This document shows positions 9,083 to 18,542 of a stretch of 64,000 nucleotides of DNA, piece after piece. Position numbers and translations under genes: made by a program. The notes beneath the pieces are model-generated. The model did no database searches and was not told the DNA's origin. It was given only the letters and a program-made list of their open reading frames with translations. Positions within the stretch are counted from its first letter, which is position 1; each line of letters begins with the position of its first letter. This DNA comes from RBG-16-49-21 sp040768125 (GTDB taxonomy: Bacteria; Spirochaetota; UBA4802; UBA5550): NCBI GenBank assembly GCA_040768125.1, contig JAXGNG010000001.1, positions 682,001-746,000 of the forward strand, read 5' to 3'.

Positions 9083-9778
9083 ATGGCGAAGGGAAGGGAA
9101 AAGAGCAGGTATCTCAACGCGCTGAAAAGCGAGGGCGCGCCCAAGACCCTTGTTGACGCCTTCGCCGGCGTCGACAGGGAGATGTTCTTTGACCCGATAT
9201 TCGCCGATCGCATCTACGCCATGGAGGCGATACCGATCGGGTCGGGGCAGAAGAGCGAACCGCCCCTGGTCCTGGCGAAGATGCTCTCCCACCTCCCGCT
9301 CAGGAAAAAGGGGAGGGTTCTCGAGGTGGGCACGGGATCGGGATATTCGACGGCGGTGCTCTCCCACCTGGCGAAGGAACTGGTGACCATCGAGTACCAT
9401 GAGGACCTCGCCCGCTCGGCGAAGGAGCGCCTCATCGGCAGGGGCTTCCCGGTGTCGCGGTTCTTCGCCGGGGACGCGACAGATTTCGACGGCCCCCTGG
9501 GGGAATTCGACGCGGTGATCGTGTTCGCCGCCTGCATGCGCACGCCCTTTTTCCTCATCAACGCCCTCCGCCCGGGGGGAGTGGCCGTCTTTCCCATGGG
9601 TCCCGCGCACCAGCAGCAGATCGCGCGCTTCGTGAATGATCCCGACGCGCGGCAGAGCGCGGACAACTTCCGCTTTTTCGATTACTGCACCTTCGATTCC
9701 ATCCGCGGCGTTTACGGCTGGGTTGATCTCCCGGATGTACCTCCTGACGACGGGGAGGAACCGGTTGATAAGGGGTAG
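9083..9778 (+). CDS. pcm: Protein-L-isoaspartate O-methyltransferase
   Basis: A 231-residue SAM-dependent methyltransferase that starts repair of isoaspartyl residues in aged proteins. The SAM-binding motif LEVGTGSGYSTAVL is at about residues 79-92, preceded by IPIGSGQKSEPPLVLAKML, which corresponds to the family substrate segment (usually IGxGQTISQP). It ends with a short non-conserved tail. It lies 12 bases after the MlaE permease and is convergent with the RND pump. Family assignment is firm; isoaspartate specificity is inferred. Confidence 0.85.
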   Translation: MAKGREKSRYLNALKSEGAPKTLVDAFAGVDREMFFDPIFADRIYAMEAIPIGSGQKSEPPLVLAKMLSHLPLRKKGRVLEVGTGSGYSTAVLSHLAKELVTIEYHEDLARSAKERLIGRGFPVSRFFAGDATDFDGPLGEFDAVIVFAACMRTPFFLINALRPGGVAVFPMGPAHQQQIARFVNDPDARQSADNFRFFDYCTFDSIRGVYGWVDLPDVPPDDGEEPVDKG

Positions 9779-9812
9779 GCGCCATCGAGGGGATCCCGCC
9801 TGAAGAAGTGCG

Positions 9813-12800
9813 TCATTCCTTTTCAAACATCAAATAAAGCGTGGGCAGAAGCAGAAGGGTCAGGAGTGTGGAGGTGAAAATGCCCCCGATGACTACCGTC
9901 GCGAGGGGGCGCTGAACTTCCGCTCCGAGGCCGGTATTGAACGCCATGGGGATGAACCCGAGCATCGCCACGAGGGACGTCATGATCACGGGGCGGAGCC
10001 TCGCCAGGGATCCCTCCTGCACGGCCCTCGCGGCGGGAACGCCCTCCGCCCTGAGCTGGTTGAAAAAGCTTACAAGGACCATCCCGTCGAGTATCGCTAT
10101 TCCCGTGAGGGCGATGAAGCCGACCCCGGCGGAGACGCTCAAGGGGATTCCCCTGATGAAGAGGAAGAAAATCCCGCCTGTTATCGCGAAGGGTATGCTG
10201 TTGAACACGAGGAGCGCGTGCTTGACGCTTGCAAAATTTCGCACGAGTATAACGAAAATTATGAAAAGCACTATCGGGATTATGAGCATCAGGCGCGCCC
10301 GCGCCGACCTCAAGTTTTTGAACTGGCCTCCCCATTCGGCGTGATAGCCGGCGGGGAAATCCATCGCCTTGTTGATTTTGTCCTCCGCCTCTCCCACGAA
10401 ACCGGCGGCGTCCCTGTCCCTGAGGTTAATGGAAACGGCCGCGTAGCGCCGGGACCGCGAGCGCGCGATGGTGGTGACCTGGTCCCGCTGTTTCACATCG
10501 GAGACGGCGGCTATGGGAATGGTGCCGCCGTCGGGAAGCGCCACGGGTATGCGACCGATGTCTTCCGCGGTGCGCCGCGATTCCTCGATCCTCACCACGA
10601 TGGGGAAGCGCCTGTCCGCCTGGTAGTAATGTCCGACCTCTTCGCCGGTCATGGCCATCACAAAAGAATCATTCACGTCCTGCAGGCTGAGCCCGTATTC
10701 CGAAATGGCATCGTGGTTCAGGACGAGGTCCAGCACGGGGCTTTTTTTCAGGGCCGTAAGGGGGTCCATTTCCACCGACTCGGCACCCTCGATTTTTTCC
10801 AGTATGCCCTGGGCCCTGATGACCATGTCAAGAAGCCTGTCGAGATCGGGGCCGAAGATCCTCAGAGTGATATCGGCCCTGCTCCCTTCGAGGATTTCGT
10901 TGAATCTCATCTCGATGGGCTGGGTCATCGATATTTCCTGGCCCGGGACCCTGGCCTCGAGGGCCCGGCTTATGTCCTCGAAGAGCGTGTCCTTCGTTCT
11001 TCGCCCGCCGTCTTTAATCTTCGGCCAGGCGGACCGGTCTTTTTTCAATATGACGAAGGTATCGGCGAAATTAACACCCATGGGATCGGTGGCCGATTCG
11101 GGCGTCCCCATTCTCGAAAAAACAGTTTCCACTTCCTCGAACGAGGCGATTATTTTCTCGGACTGTTTTTGAATGGCCACAGAGGAATCGATGCCAACCG
11201 CCGTGTCGCGCACGAGGCCGATCACCATGTCGCCTTCGTCCAGCTTGGGGATGAAATCGGATCCGAGACGCAGCAGCATGATGAATGTTATCGCCGCGAA
11301 CACGAGGGTCGAAGGGATCAGGATTTTCCTGTTTTCGAGGGAATAGGAGAGTACGGGGCGATAGAGTCTGGGAAGATGCCTGAAGAAGAAGGGCTCCTTG
11401 TTCGCGCTCCCGTGAACCTTCAGAAAATAGTAGGAGAGCACGGGCATGAGAAAAATCGCGATGAAGAGACTGGCGCCGATGGCATAGAGCACGGTCAGCG
11501 CCATGGGCGTGAACATCTTGCCTTCGATGCCCGAAAGGGTGAGGATCGGAACGTACACGATCATGATGATGAAGACGCCCAGCACGACGGGCTTGCCCAC
11601 CTCGCGGCAGGAATCCAGCACCATTTCGAGTTTGTCCCCGGGTGGCGGAGGGGCCTGCGTCTCCCTCCCTAGTTCAAAACGCCGTATGACATTTTCAACG
11701 ACGACCACGGACCCGTCGACGATGAGACCGAAATCGATGGCGCCGAGGCTCATGAGGCTCGCCGAAATGCCCGATTGCGCCATTCCCGCGAAGGCGGCGA
11801 TCATGGAAAGGGGGATTGCGAGCGCCACGATGATCGCGGCCCTGAAGTTTCCGAGTATAAGTAAAAGGATCACGATCACCAGGAGGCCTCCCTCGAGGAG
11901 GTTTTTCGTCACGGTGGTGATCGTGGCGTTGACGAGGAAGTCCCTGCTGTAGAGAATTTTGACCGCGACATCGTCGGGAAGTGGGATACTCCGTATCGCC
12001 GAGGAAAGGGCGAGGGAAACGTCCCGGCTGTTCGCGCCGATCCTCATGAGGGCCGTTCCGAGCACGGTTTCATTTCCATTGTAGGTGGCCGCGCCGAGCC
12101 TGAGCTCATGGCCTTCGCTGACTTCCGCGATCTGGTTGACGCGCACCGGCCTTCCGTAGACGTCGAGCTTAACGGGGAGATTCCTGATCATGGAGAGATT
12201 CTCAACGCGGCCCACGGTGCGCACGATTATCTGGTTTCCCCGGTTCTGGATATAGCCGCCGCCGTAATTTTCACCCAGGCTCCGGAGCTTTTCTATCAGC
12301 ATGTGGCAGTCTATGCCGTGCCGGTTCATCCTGGCGGGATCGACGTTCACGTGGATCTGTTTTTTGTACCCTCCATTCGATTCCACTTCGGCCACTCCCG
12401 GCACGGCCTTGAGCTGCGGCTTGATGGTCATGTCCTGCACGGTCCTCAGGTATAGGAGCCGCTCGATTTCCGGCCTGCTTTCCAGGGCGCTCCCCTTTTT
12501 CGGAAGAACGGCGTACATGAATATCTCTCCCAGGCCGGTCGAGACGGGGCCGAGTTCGGGGGTTATGCCCTCAGGCAGGGTGGAGGACAGGTTCAGCAGG
12601 CGTTCGGACACGAGCTGGCGCGCGAAGTAGACGTCCGTCGAGTCGCTGAATACCACGATGATCTGGGAGAGCCCGTACTTGGACAGCGAGCGTATGTCTT
12701 CGACGTCGGGAAGACCCGCGAGCTCCGTCTCGATGGGAAAGGTGACGGTCTTCTCGATTTCTTCAGGAGCGAGGGCGCCGGTCTTGGTGTTGACCATGAC

Positions 12801-12938
12801 TGACACGTTGGTGATGTCGGGCACCGCGTCAATCGGGATGGTGAACATCGAGGCGACACCCGCCGCCATGATGGCGCCGAAGATGAGAAGGACAAGTATC
12901 CTGTGGTGAAGCGCCCATTGGAACAGTCGGTCTATCAT
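9813..12938 (-). CDS. Heavy-metal RND efflux pump, CzcA/CusA family
   Basis: A 1041-residue inner-membrane proton-driven transporter, full length for the family, starting MIDRLFQWALHHRILVLLIF. Twelve membrane helices are arranged as two repeats. The fourth-helix segment GAIDFGLIVDGSVVVVENVIRR carries the acidic residues typical of heavy-metal RND pumps. The porter-domain segment ATDPMGVNFADTFVILK resembles divalent-cation (CzcA/CnrA) members more than the Cu/Ag members. It starts 7 bases after the outer-membrane factor gene. No periplasmic adaptor gene is adjacent, which is unusual. The metal is not certain. Confidence 0.92.
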   Translation of the reverse strand: MIDRLFQWALHHRILVLLIFGAIMAAGVASMFTIPIDAVPDITNVSVMVNTKTGALAPEEIEKTVTFPIETELAGLPDVEDIRSLSKYGLSQIIVVFSDSTDVYFARQLVSERLLNLSSTLPEGITPELGPVSTGLGEIFMYAVLPKKGSALESRPEIERLLYLRTVQDMTIKPQLKAVPGVAEVESNGGYKKQIHVNVDPARMNRHGIDCHMLIEKLRSLGENYGGGYIQNRGNQIIVRTVGRVENLSMIRNLPVKLDVYGRPVRVNQIAEVSEGHELRLGAATYNGNETVLGTALMRIGANSRDVSLALSSAIRSIPLPDDVAVKILYSRDFLVNATITTVTKNLLEGGLLVIVILLLILGNFRAAIIVALAIPLSMIAAFAGMAQSGISASLMSLGAIDFGLIVDGSVVVVENVIRRFELGRETQAPPPPGDKLEMVLDSCREVGKPVVLGVFIIMIVYVPILTLSGIEGKMFTPMALTVLYAIGASLFIAIFLMPVLSYYFLKVHGSANKEPFFFRHLPRLYRPVLSYSLENRKILIPSTLVFAAITFIMLLRLGSDFIPKLDEGDMVIGLVRDTAVGIDSSVAIQKQSEKIIASFEEVETVFSRMGTPESATDPMGVNFADTFVILKKDRSAWPKIKDGGRRTKDTLFEDISRALEARVPGQEISMTQPIEMRFNEILEGSRADITLRIFGPDLDRLLDMVIRAQGILEKIEGAESVEMDPLTALKKSPVLDLVLNHDAISEYGLSLQDVNDSFVMAMTGEEVGHYYQADRRFPIVVRIEESRRTAEDIGRIPVALPDGGTIPIAAVSDVKQRDQVTTIARSRSRRYAAVSINLRDRDAAGFVGEAEDKINKAMDFPAGYHAEWGGQFKNLRSARARLMLIIPIVLFIIFVILVRNFASVKHALLVFNSIPFAITGGIFFLFIRGIPLSVSAGVGFIALTGIAILDGMVLVSFFNQLRAEGVPAARAVQEGSLARLRPVIMTSLVAMLGFIPMAFNTGLGAEVQRPLATVVIGGIFTSTLLTLLLLPTLYLMFEKE

Positions 12939-12945
12939 AATGGCA

Positions 12946-14208
12946 TCACTCCGCCTTTCCCCCGGAGAGGAAATTCAACTCCGCGTGGATCGAGGCCATG
13001 TCGATCTGGGACCGGTAGACGGTTTCAATATACTCATTCATTGATGAATCCATCTCGAGGTACGTCGGCAGGTCGATGAGCCCCCTCCTGAATTCGTAAT
13101 CGGCGTATCGCATGGATTTCTCTATCGCGTCAATCCTCGCAAGGGGGAAGGATTTTATCATGTCCCCCGCGGTCGCATGGCGGGCCTGGAGGATTTCAAT
13201 TCGGGAGAGCGCCTCAAGCCGGGATTGTTCCAGCAGCGTCGTCTCGATACGGGCCCTGCTTTCTTTCTCCCTGATGGCGCTTGCGGTCCTGCCCGAAAGG
13301 GGCAGTGGAATAGTGATGCCTGCGCCGACGGTCCGTTCCGTAGATGACCCCAGGGACTCCTCGTTATAGTATAGTCCTATGTCGAAATCCGGGGCCCTCT
13401 CCTTCCTGGCCAGGCGTGCCTCTTCCTTCGCCCTCCTCGCGGCGGCACTTCGCTTGAGTATGCCGGGGTTCGAGAGTTCCAGGGACGACCTGAGCGCGGC
13501 GAATTCGAACGCCGGGGGTTCTCGATACCATGGCACGTCGATATCCGGCAATTTTCCCTGTCCAAGCCCGGTGTAGAGGTTGAGGCGGTTGTACAGTATG
13601 TAGACATTGTTGCGCATCTCCGAGATCTGCCCGGCGAGGATGCTGATTTTCGCTGTAATGATCTCTTTATCGATCCTGTGCTTTGGCGATATGGCCTTTC
13701 TGCCGGAAAGATACGCCTGGATAAGCCGTATTCTCTTCAATCGACTGTCCGCATGCCGGAGCATCCGCCTCGCGGCGGCATACTGAAACGCGATATTTGT
13801 TATGTCGAATTGTATGTAGTGTTTGAGTTCCTCATGGTCAAGGCGGGCCTGCTCCTGCCGCAGCCGCGCGATGTCCCGCCTTACCTGGTTTTTGCCGGGG
13901 AAATAGAACTCCTGCTCAATCGAAATCCCGTATTCATACCCGGTTTCTTTTCCGCCGAAACGAGCTCCCCCCGAAATGCCGAGATCGGGATTCAGCCATC
14001 GGCCTTCGCGCGCCCCGGCATGGATGACCTCCTCGATTTGAAGCTCGGCAGCCTTGAGGGCGAGTGAGTTTTCCACTGCCCGGGCGTGTAATTGAGAAAG
14101 TGAGTAATGCGGCTCCCCTTTCTCTTCGGGATGCAGCGCGACAGGGGAAAAAACCAGTATCGCTATCGTGAGAATATGGCTCAAATGAATGGATCGGTTG
14201 ACGTTCAT
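12946..14208 (-). CDS. TolC-family outer-membrane efflux protein (CzcC-like)
   Basis: A 420-residue protein with an N-terminal signal peptide (LTIAILVFSPVALHPEEK) and two long alpha-helical repeats with the TolC-family pattern (LHARAVENSLALKAAELQIEE, then LRSSLELSNPGILKRSAAARRAKEEARLARKERAPDFDIGLYY). It forms the outer-membrane channel for the RND pump encoded immediately downstream. The start ATG at 14208 is followed directly by the signal sequence. First gene of a two-gene operon. Confidence 0.88.
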   Translation of the reverse strand: MNVNRSIHLSHILTIAILVFSPVALHPEEKGEPHYSLSQLHARAVENSLALKAAELQIEEVIHAGAREGRWLNPDLGISGGARFGGKETGYEYGISIEQEFYFPGKNQVRRDIARLRQEQARLDHEELKHYIQFDITNIAFQYAAARRMLRHADSRLKRIRLIQAYLSGRKAISPKHRIDKEIITAKISILAGQISEMRNNVYILYNRLNLYTGLGQGKLPDIDVPWYREPPAFEFAALRSSLELSNPGILKRSAAARRAKEEARLARKERAPDFDIGLYYNEESLGSSTERTVGAGITIPLPLSGRTASAIREKESRARIETTLLEQSRLEALSRIEILQARHATAGDMIKSFPLARIDAIEKSMRYADYEFRRGLIDLPTYLEMDSSMNEYIETVYRSQIDMASIHAELNFLSGGKAE

Positions 14209-14430
14209 GATGGACCCGGTACGATGACACTACACTAATCTGGACTGATGGATCGGCGCGTGTCAATAAAAATACCTTTTCGGGGGGATAGATTTGATTG
14301 ATATTACTCACGTATTGTGTCTTCTCAAGAAATATGGTTGCATGGAACCTTCATCAATGATACGGTAGATTCGCAGACCTGCAGGTTTCCTGTCATTGTG
14401 TATCCATGGCGATGTCATCGGGAGGGAAGG

Positions 14431-15636
14431 ATGCAACAAACAATGCGACTCATCGCGCTGCTTCTCGTGATTCCATGCCTCGCGTGCGAGGGCGGTGCGG
14501 TACGGGATGATTCCCGAATCCGGGCGGAGGCAAGGGGGGTCAACGCTTTCGCCTTCGACCTCTACCGGCACTGCGCGCGCGCAGGGGGGAACAGGGCGCT
14601 CTCGCCCATCAATATCTCCGCGGCCTTTTCCATGGCCTACGCCGGGGCCCGGGGCGAAACCGCCGGGGAGTTGCGGCGGATATTCCGCTTCCAGGGGGCC
14701 CCGGAGGAATCGATGCGGGCATGGGGCGGCCTGCTATCAGACCTGGTGAAGGGCGGCGACGCGAAGGGCATTGAGCTTTCCGTGGCACACCGCCTCTGGA
14801 TCAACGAGGGGTTCCCCGTCCACAGGGACTTTGTCAACAGGCTCGCGCGGTATTACGGGGAGAAGCCGGCAGGCTTCAGGGTAAAGGGCGACGGCGATGA
14901 CACGGTGCGCGCCGTCAACCGCTGGGCGGAAAAGCGGACCCGGGGGCGCATCAGGGAAATTCTTCCCCCCGGGGCGGTGAGCCGGGACACCGCCTCGATC
15001 ATTACCGGGGCGATCTATTTCTCCGGAAGGTGGCGGGATCCCTTTGATGAGGATGATACCGGGGACGCGCCGTTCTGGGTCGGCAGGAGAGAATCCGTCA
15101 CGGTCCCGATGATGCATCGCAAGGTCCGGGTTCCCTACGGCGAGACCGGGGCCATGCAGATGCTCTCGATTCCCTACGAGGGGGGGCGTTTTTCCATGGT
15201 CATCCTCCTGCCCCGTTCGCGCGCGGGCCTTCCGGCCATCGAGAGGGGGCTTTCGGCCGCCGCCTGGGACCGCTGGATGGAATCACTCGAATACGCCGAG
15301 GTGTCCCTCTGGCTCCCGAGATTCACCCTGGAACACACGATTCCCCTGGGTGAACTCCTGGTCCTGATGGGGGCGCGGATATCCTTCACCGAGGAGGCGG
15401 ATTTCGGCGCCATTGCCCCGGAACTCTATCTCGGCGACGCGTACCACCGGGCGTTCGTGTCAGTCCATGAGAAGGGATCCGAGGCGGCGGCGGCAACGGC
15501 CATCAGCCACCTGAAGGCCAACGGTGACCCCGCGCGGGTCTTCAGGGCCGACCGCCCATTCCTCTTCTTCATCCGTGACGGGAGCACCGGGGCGCTGCTG
15601 TTCATGGGACGCCTCGCGCGGCCCGTTGTGGAGTGA
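14431..15636 (+). CDS. Serpin-family protease inhibitor, predicted lipoprotein
   Basis: A 401-residue protein. The N-terminus (MRLIALLLVIPCLAC, lipobox cysteine about residue 19) predicts a lipoprotein. The serpin fold shows in NRALSPINISAAFSMAYAGARGETAGEL and the C-terminal FRADRPFLFFIRD..GALLFMGRLARP. The reactive loop has a good inhibitory hinge, EKGSEAAAAT at residues 347-356. Counting from it as in alpha-1-antitrypsin puts P1 at Ala363 (P2 Lys362), and the spacing from P1 to the conserved Phe matches. An inhibitor of an elastase-like protease is inferred. The ATG at 14431 has GGGAGGGAAGG just upstream. Confidence 0.92.
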   Translation: MQQTMRLIALLLVIPCLACEGGAVRDDSRIRAEARGVNAFAFDLYRHCARAGGNRALSPINISAAFSMAYAGARGETAGELRRIFRFQGAPEESMRAWGGLLSDLVKGGDAKGIELSVAHRLWINEGFPVHRDFVNRLARYYGEKPAGFRVKGDGDDTVRAVNRWAEKRTRGRIREILPPGAVSRDTASIITGAIYFSGRWRDPFDEDDTGDAPFWVGRRESVTVPMMHRKVRVPYGETGAMQMLSIPYEGGRFSMVILLPRSRAGLPAIERGLSAAAWDRWMESLEYAEVSLWLPRFTLEHTIPLGELLVLMGARISFTEEADFGAIAPELYLGDAYHRAFVSVHEKGSEAAAATAISHLKANGDPARVFRADRPFLFFIRDGSTGALLFMGRLARPVVE

Positions 15637-15651
15637 AAGGAGGGAGCTGCC

Positions 15652-16098
15652 TCAGCATTTGAGGGCGCGGCCCAGGTCCACCTCGAGGGAAACGCCCCGG
15701 AGCTCCCGGGGGAACTCCACTTCCTCGAAGAAGCGTAAAAGGCATTCCTCGACGTCGGGTGGCATCTCCTCCCCGCAGTAGCGATGGTAGGTCCTGTCGA
15801 ATCCCGTCATCCTCCCCGCCCGGTCGATATGGATCACCCCGCGGAGGATCACACCCGTGCACCCCGAGCAGGAAACCGTCACCTTTTTCGCGGCGAGGCA
15901 GGGGAGAAAAGCGCGGTCGTGGAAATCCCGCTCGATCTTCTCCCACGCTTCCGCCTGCCTTCCCTTGAGGAGGTACTCCCTGAGGGGCTCCCGGTCCGCC
16001 ACGGGCCCGCAGGAGAGAAGAAGCGCGCCGGCTGAAACGACGAGGCCGAGCCGGACGGTGAGGTTGCACGCGCCGCGGCGTTGTCGCGTTGACGGCAT
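15652..16098 (-). CDS. Small Cys-rich lipoprotein, unknown function
   Basis: A 148-residue protein with signal and lipobox (LVVSAGALLLSCGP). The mature part holds VTVSCSGCTGVILRG, HRYCGEE and VEECLLRFFEEVEFP; the last resembles the C-terminal pattern of TonB/AgmX-like proteins, but too weakly to assign a role. It ends in Cys. It lies 5 bases downstream of the peroxiredoxin gene on the same strand and is convergent with the serpin. An upstream frame to 16179 overlaps the peroxiredoxin gene and is not favoured. Confidence 0.6.
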   Translation of the reverse strand: MPSTRQRRGACNLTVRLGLVVSAGALLLSCGPVADREPLREYLLKGRQAEAWEKIERDFHDRAFLPCLAAKKVTVSCSGCTGVILRGVIHIDRAGRMTGFDRTYHRYCGEEMPPDVEECLLRFFEEVEFPRELRGVSLEVDLGRALKC

Positions 16099-16103
16099 GG
16101 CGG

Positions 16104-16574
16104 CTATCCCTGTTGCTTCAGATGCCTGATCACCTCTTCGATGTCGGGGATCTCCGGTATCTCGTATACCCGTATCCACTCGACCTTTCCTTTCTCGTCG
16201 ATCAGGACGTTCGCCCTCGCCGATATGCCGAGTTTTTCGATGAAGAGGCCGTACTGCTTCGCCACGTCGCCGTGGGGCCAGAAATCAGCGAGAATATCGG
16301 TATGCTCGAGGTCAAGAAAATCGGCCCACTCCTTCTTGCTCGGGACGCTGTCCACGCTCACTCCCAGGGCGACGGTGTTGAGGGCCGCAAGCTCGGCGTG
16401 CTTGGCCTCCAGGCCCTGCATCTGTATGGCGCAGATCCCGGTCCATGCCAGGGGATGGAAGGAGAGGAGGACCTTTTTCCCCTTGAATGACGAGAGGGTC
16501 ACTTCCCCGCCTTCCTGGTTTTTCAGCGTAAAATCGGGGGCGCTGGCGCCCTTTGTAATGGCAGCATCTTTCAT
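16104..16574 (-). CDS. Peroxiredoxin (AhpC/TSA type, 1-Cys)
   Basis: A 156-residue thioredoxin-fold peroxidase that reduces hydroperoxides. The peroxidatic cysteine is Cys48 in HPLAWTGIC, matching the PxxxTxxC signature. No other cysteine is present, so it must be a 1-Cys enzyme that uses an external thiol. C-terminal elements (GVSVDSVPSKKEWADFL, ANVLIDEKGKVEWIRVYE) are typical of the family. The ATG at 16574 has an AGGAGAC site upstream. Confidence 0.9.
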   Translation of the reverse strand: MKDAAITKGASAPDFTLKNQEGGEVTLSSFKGKKVLLSFHPLAWTGICAIQMQGLEAKHAELAALNTVALGVSVDSVPSKKEWADFLDLEHTDILADFWPHGDVAKQYGLFIEKLGISARANVLIDEKGKVEWIRVYEIPEIPDIEEVIRHLKQQG

Positions 16575-16914
16575 GACCGTGTCTCCTTGATGAGTGTCTA
16601 TCCTGCCGCGGCTCCCGTCGACCCGGCCACTTCGAATGGCCGCGAGCCGGGGAGATGTCGGCAGATCATGTTGTTCGTCCTTTGCAATTTCAATAATACA
16701 GCCATTAACGGTGAAAGGCAAGTGATAGCCAGTATTTTAAAAGATTTTAAAATATTCTCTTTTCAATACTGCATAACCGCGATGCAGAAGGCCGGGAATG
16801 AGGAAATGAAGCGCCTCCCGCCTGCACTCATGGGTTGAATCCGTTCCGCGAAGGGTATAGTTCTTGACAGGCCCGGCGGGGCGTGAAAAATTTTTTATTT
16901 TTCCGGAGGCCTCC

Positions 16915-18501
16915 ATGACAGCAGATCGAAAAAAATACATCCTGGCCGTTGACCTTGGCACGTCAGGCCCCAAGTCGGCCATCGTCTCCACGGACGGCGA
17001 GGTAATCGATTCCGAATTCATGGAGGTCCCCCTCCACCTTTTCCCCGGCGGGGGAGCGGAGCAGGACCCTGAGGACTGGTGGCGCGCCATCATGACTACC
17101 TCGAAGAAGGTCCTGGCGAAGGGGCTCGTGCCCCCCGGCGATGTCGTCGCCGTGTCCTGCACCACCCAGTGGTCCGGCACCGTGGCGGTGGACAAGGACG
17201 GGCACCACCTGATGAACGCCATCATCTGGCTCGACACGCGGGGGCACCGGTACATGAGGGAGCAGGTGAGGGGTGTCGTCAATGTCGAGGGGATAGGCCT
17301 CCTCAAGGCGATACGGTGGGTCTGGCTCACCGGGGGCGTGCCGAGCCCGTCGGGGAAGGACCCCTTCAGCCATATTCTCTTTATCCGCAACGAACGCCCC
17401 GAGGTCTACCGGAACACCTACAAGTTCCTGGAGCCGAAGGACTACGTGAACCTCCGCTTTACCGGGAAGTTCTGCGCCTCCTACGATTCCATCGCGCTCC
17501 ACTGGGTCACGAACAACCGGGACATCAACAATATCTTCTACGGGAAAAAGCTCCTGAAGTGGTCCACCTTCGACCCGGGGAAGCTGCCGGAGCTGAAGCA
17601 GTCCGTGGACATATGCGGCGTGATAAGGCCGGAGGTCGCCGACGAGCTCGGCCTCTCCCGCGACGTGAAACTGGTCATGGGCTGTCCCGACCTCCAGTCC
17701 GCGGCGATCGGTTCCGGTGCCGTGCGGGACTACGAGGGACACATCTACGTCGGAACCTCCTCGTGGGTCATCTGCCACGTCCCCTTCAAGAAGACCGACC
17801 TCTTCCACAACTTCGCCTCGCTGCCCTCGGCGCTCCCGGGAAGGTATCTCATCGCCGCGGAGCAGGAAACGGCGGGGAAGTGCCTCTCCTTCCTGAGGGA
17901 CAACATCCTCTACTGCAAGGACGAGCTCAGCCGGGCGGAACCGGAGCCCGACGTGTACAGGAAATTCGATGATGTCGTCGTGAATATCCCCCCGGGAAGC
18001 AACAAGGTGATCTTCACCCCCTGGCTCTACGGGGAGCGCGCCCCCGCCGAGAGCGAGAGCGTGCGCGCCGCCTTCCTGAACCTTTCGCTCGACACCACCA
18101 GGGGCCACATGATCCGCGCCGTGTACGAGGGCGTGGCGTACAACAATCGCTGGCTCATGGGGTACATCGAGAAATTCATCAGGCGCCCCTTTCCGTATCT
18201 CAACTTCATCGGCGGCGGGGCGAACTCCGACGTCTGGTGCCAGATCCTTGCCGACGTCCTCGACCGTAAGATACGCCAGGTGGGGGACCCGATTACGGCG
18301 AACGCGCGCGGGGCGGCGTTCCTGGCCTCCATCGCCCTGGGGTATCTCACCATCGACCAGGTTGCGGAGCGGATCCCGGTCACGAAGGAGTACCTCCCCG
18401 ATCCCTCGAACAGGAAAGCCTACGACGAGCTCTACCGCGAGTTCGTGGAGTTCTATCACCGGAACAAGAAGATGTACCGGAAGCTCAACCGGCCCGAATA
18501 A
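16915..18501 (+). CDS. FGGY-family carbohydrate kinase (xylulokinase-like)
   Basis: A 528-residue ASKHA-fold kinase that phosphorylates a sugar or polyol with ATP. The phosphate-1 motif is ILAVDLGTSGPKSAIV at the N-terminus, with a metal/substrate region around TTQWSGTVAVDKDG and NAIIWLDTRG. The C-terminal signature NFIGGGANSDVWCQILADVL precedes the ANARGAAFLAS adenosine-binding region. Length fits xylulokinase-like members, but the substrate cannot be read. The ATG at 16915 has GGAGG at 16905; a TTGACA at 16864 could be a -35 box without a convincing -10. It is followed by a PLP lyase gene, so the two may act in one pathway. Confidence 0.87.
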   Translation: MTADRKKYILAVDLGTSGPKSAIVSTDGEVIDSEFMEVPLHLFPGGGAEQDPEDWWRAIMTTSKKVLAKGLVPPGDVVAVSCTTQWSGTVAVDKDGHHLMNAIIWLDTRGHRYMREQVRGVVNVEGIGLLKAIRWVWLTGGVPSPSGKDPFSHILFIRNERPEVYRNTYKFLEPKDYVNLRFTGKFCASYDSIALHWVTNNRDINNIFYGKKLLKWSTFDPGKLPELKQSVDICGVIRPEVADELGLSRDVKLVMGCPDLQSAAIGSGAVRDYEGHIYVGTSSWVICHVPFKKTDLFHNFASLPSALPGRYLIAAEQETAGKCLSFLRDNILYCKDELSRAEPEPDVYRKFDDVVVNIPPGSNKVIFTPWLYGERAPAESESVRAAFLNLSLDTTRGHMIRAVYEGVAYNNRWLMGYIEKFIRRPFPYLNFIGGGANSDVWCQILADVLDRKIRQVGDPITANARGAAFLASIALGYLTIDQVAERIPVTKEYLPDPSNRKAYDELYREFVEFYHRNKKMYRKLNRPE

Positions 18502-18510
18502 ACGGGCCGG
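18489..18510 (+). terminator. Perfect hairpin over the FGGY kinase stop codon
   Basis: CCGGCCCG (18489-18496) and CGGGCCGG (18503-18510) form an 8-bp perfect stem with a 6-base loop that contains the TAA stop. No T-run follows, so it may act as an attenuator or mRNA end-protector rather than a classical terminator. Confidence 0.4.
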
Positions 18511-18542
18511 TCCAATAATGTGCGCGACAACGGAGAATGACC

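Noticed and set aside
10218..11672. 484-codon plus-strand frame inside the RND pump gene
   Set aside because: Antisense shadow of a full-length RND transporter.
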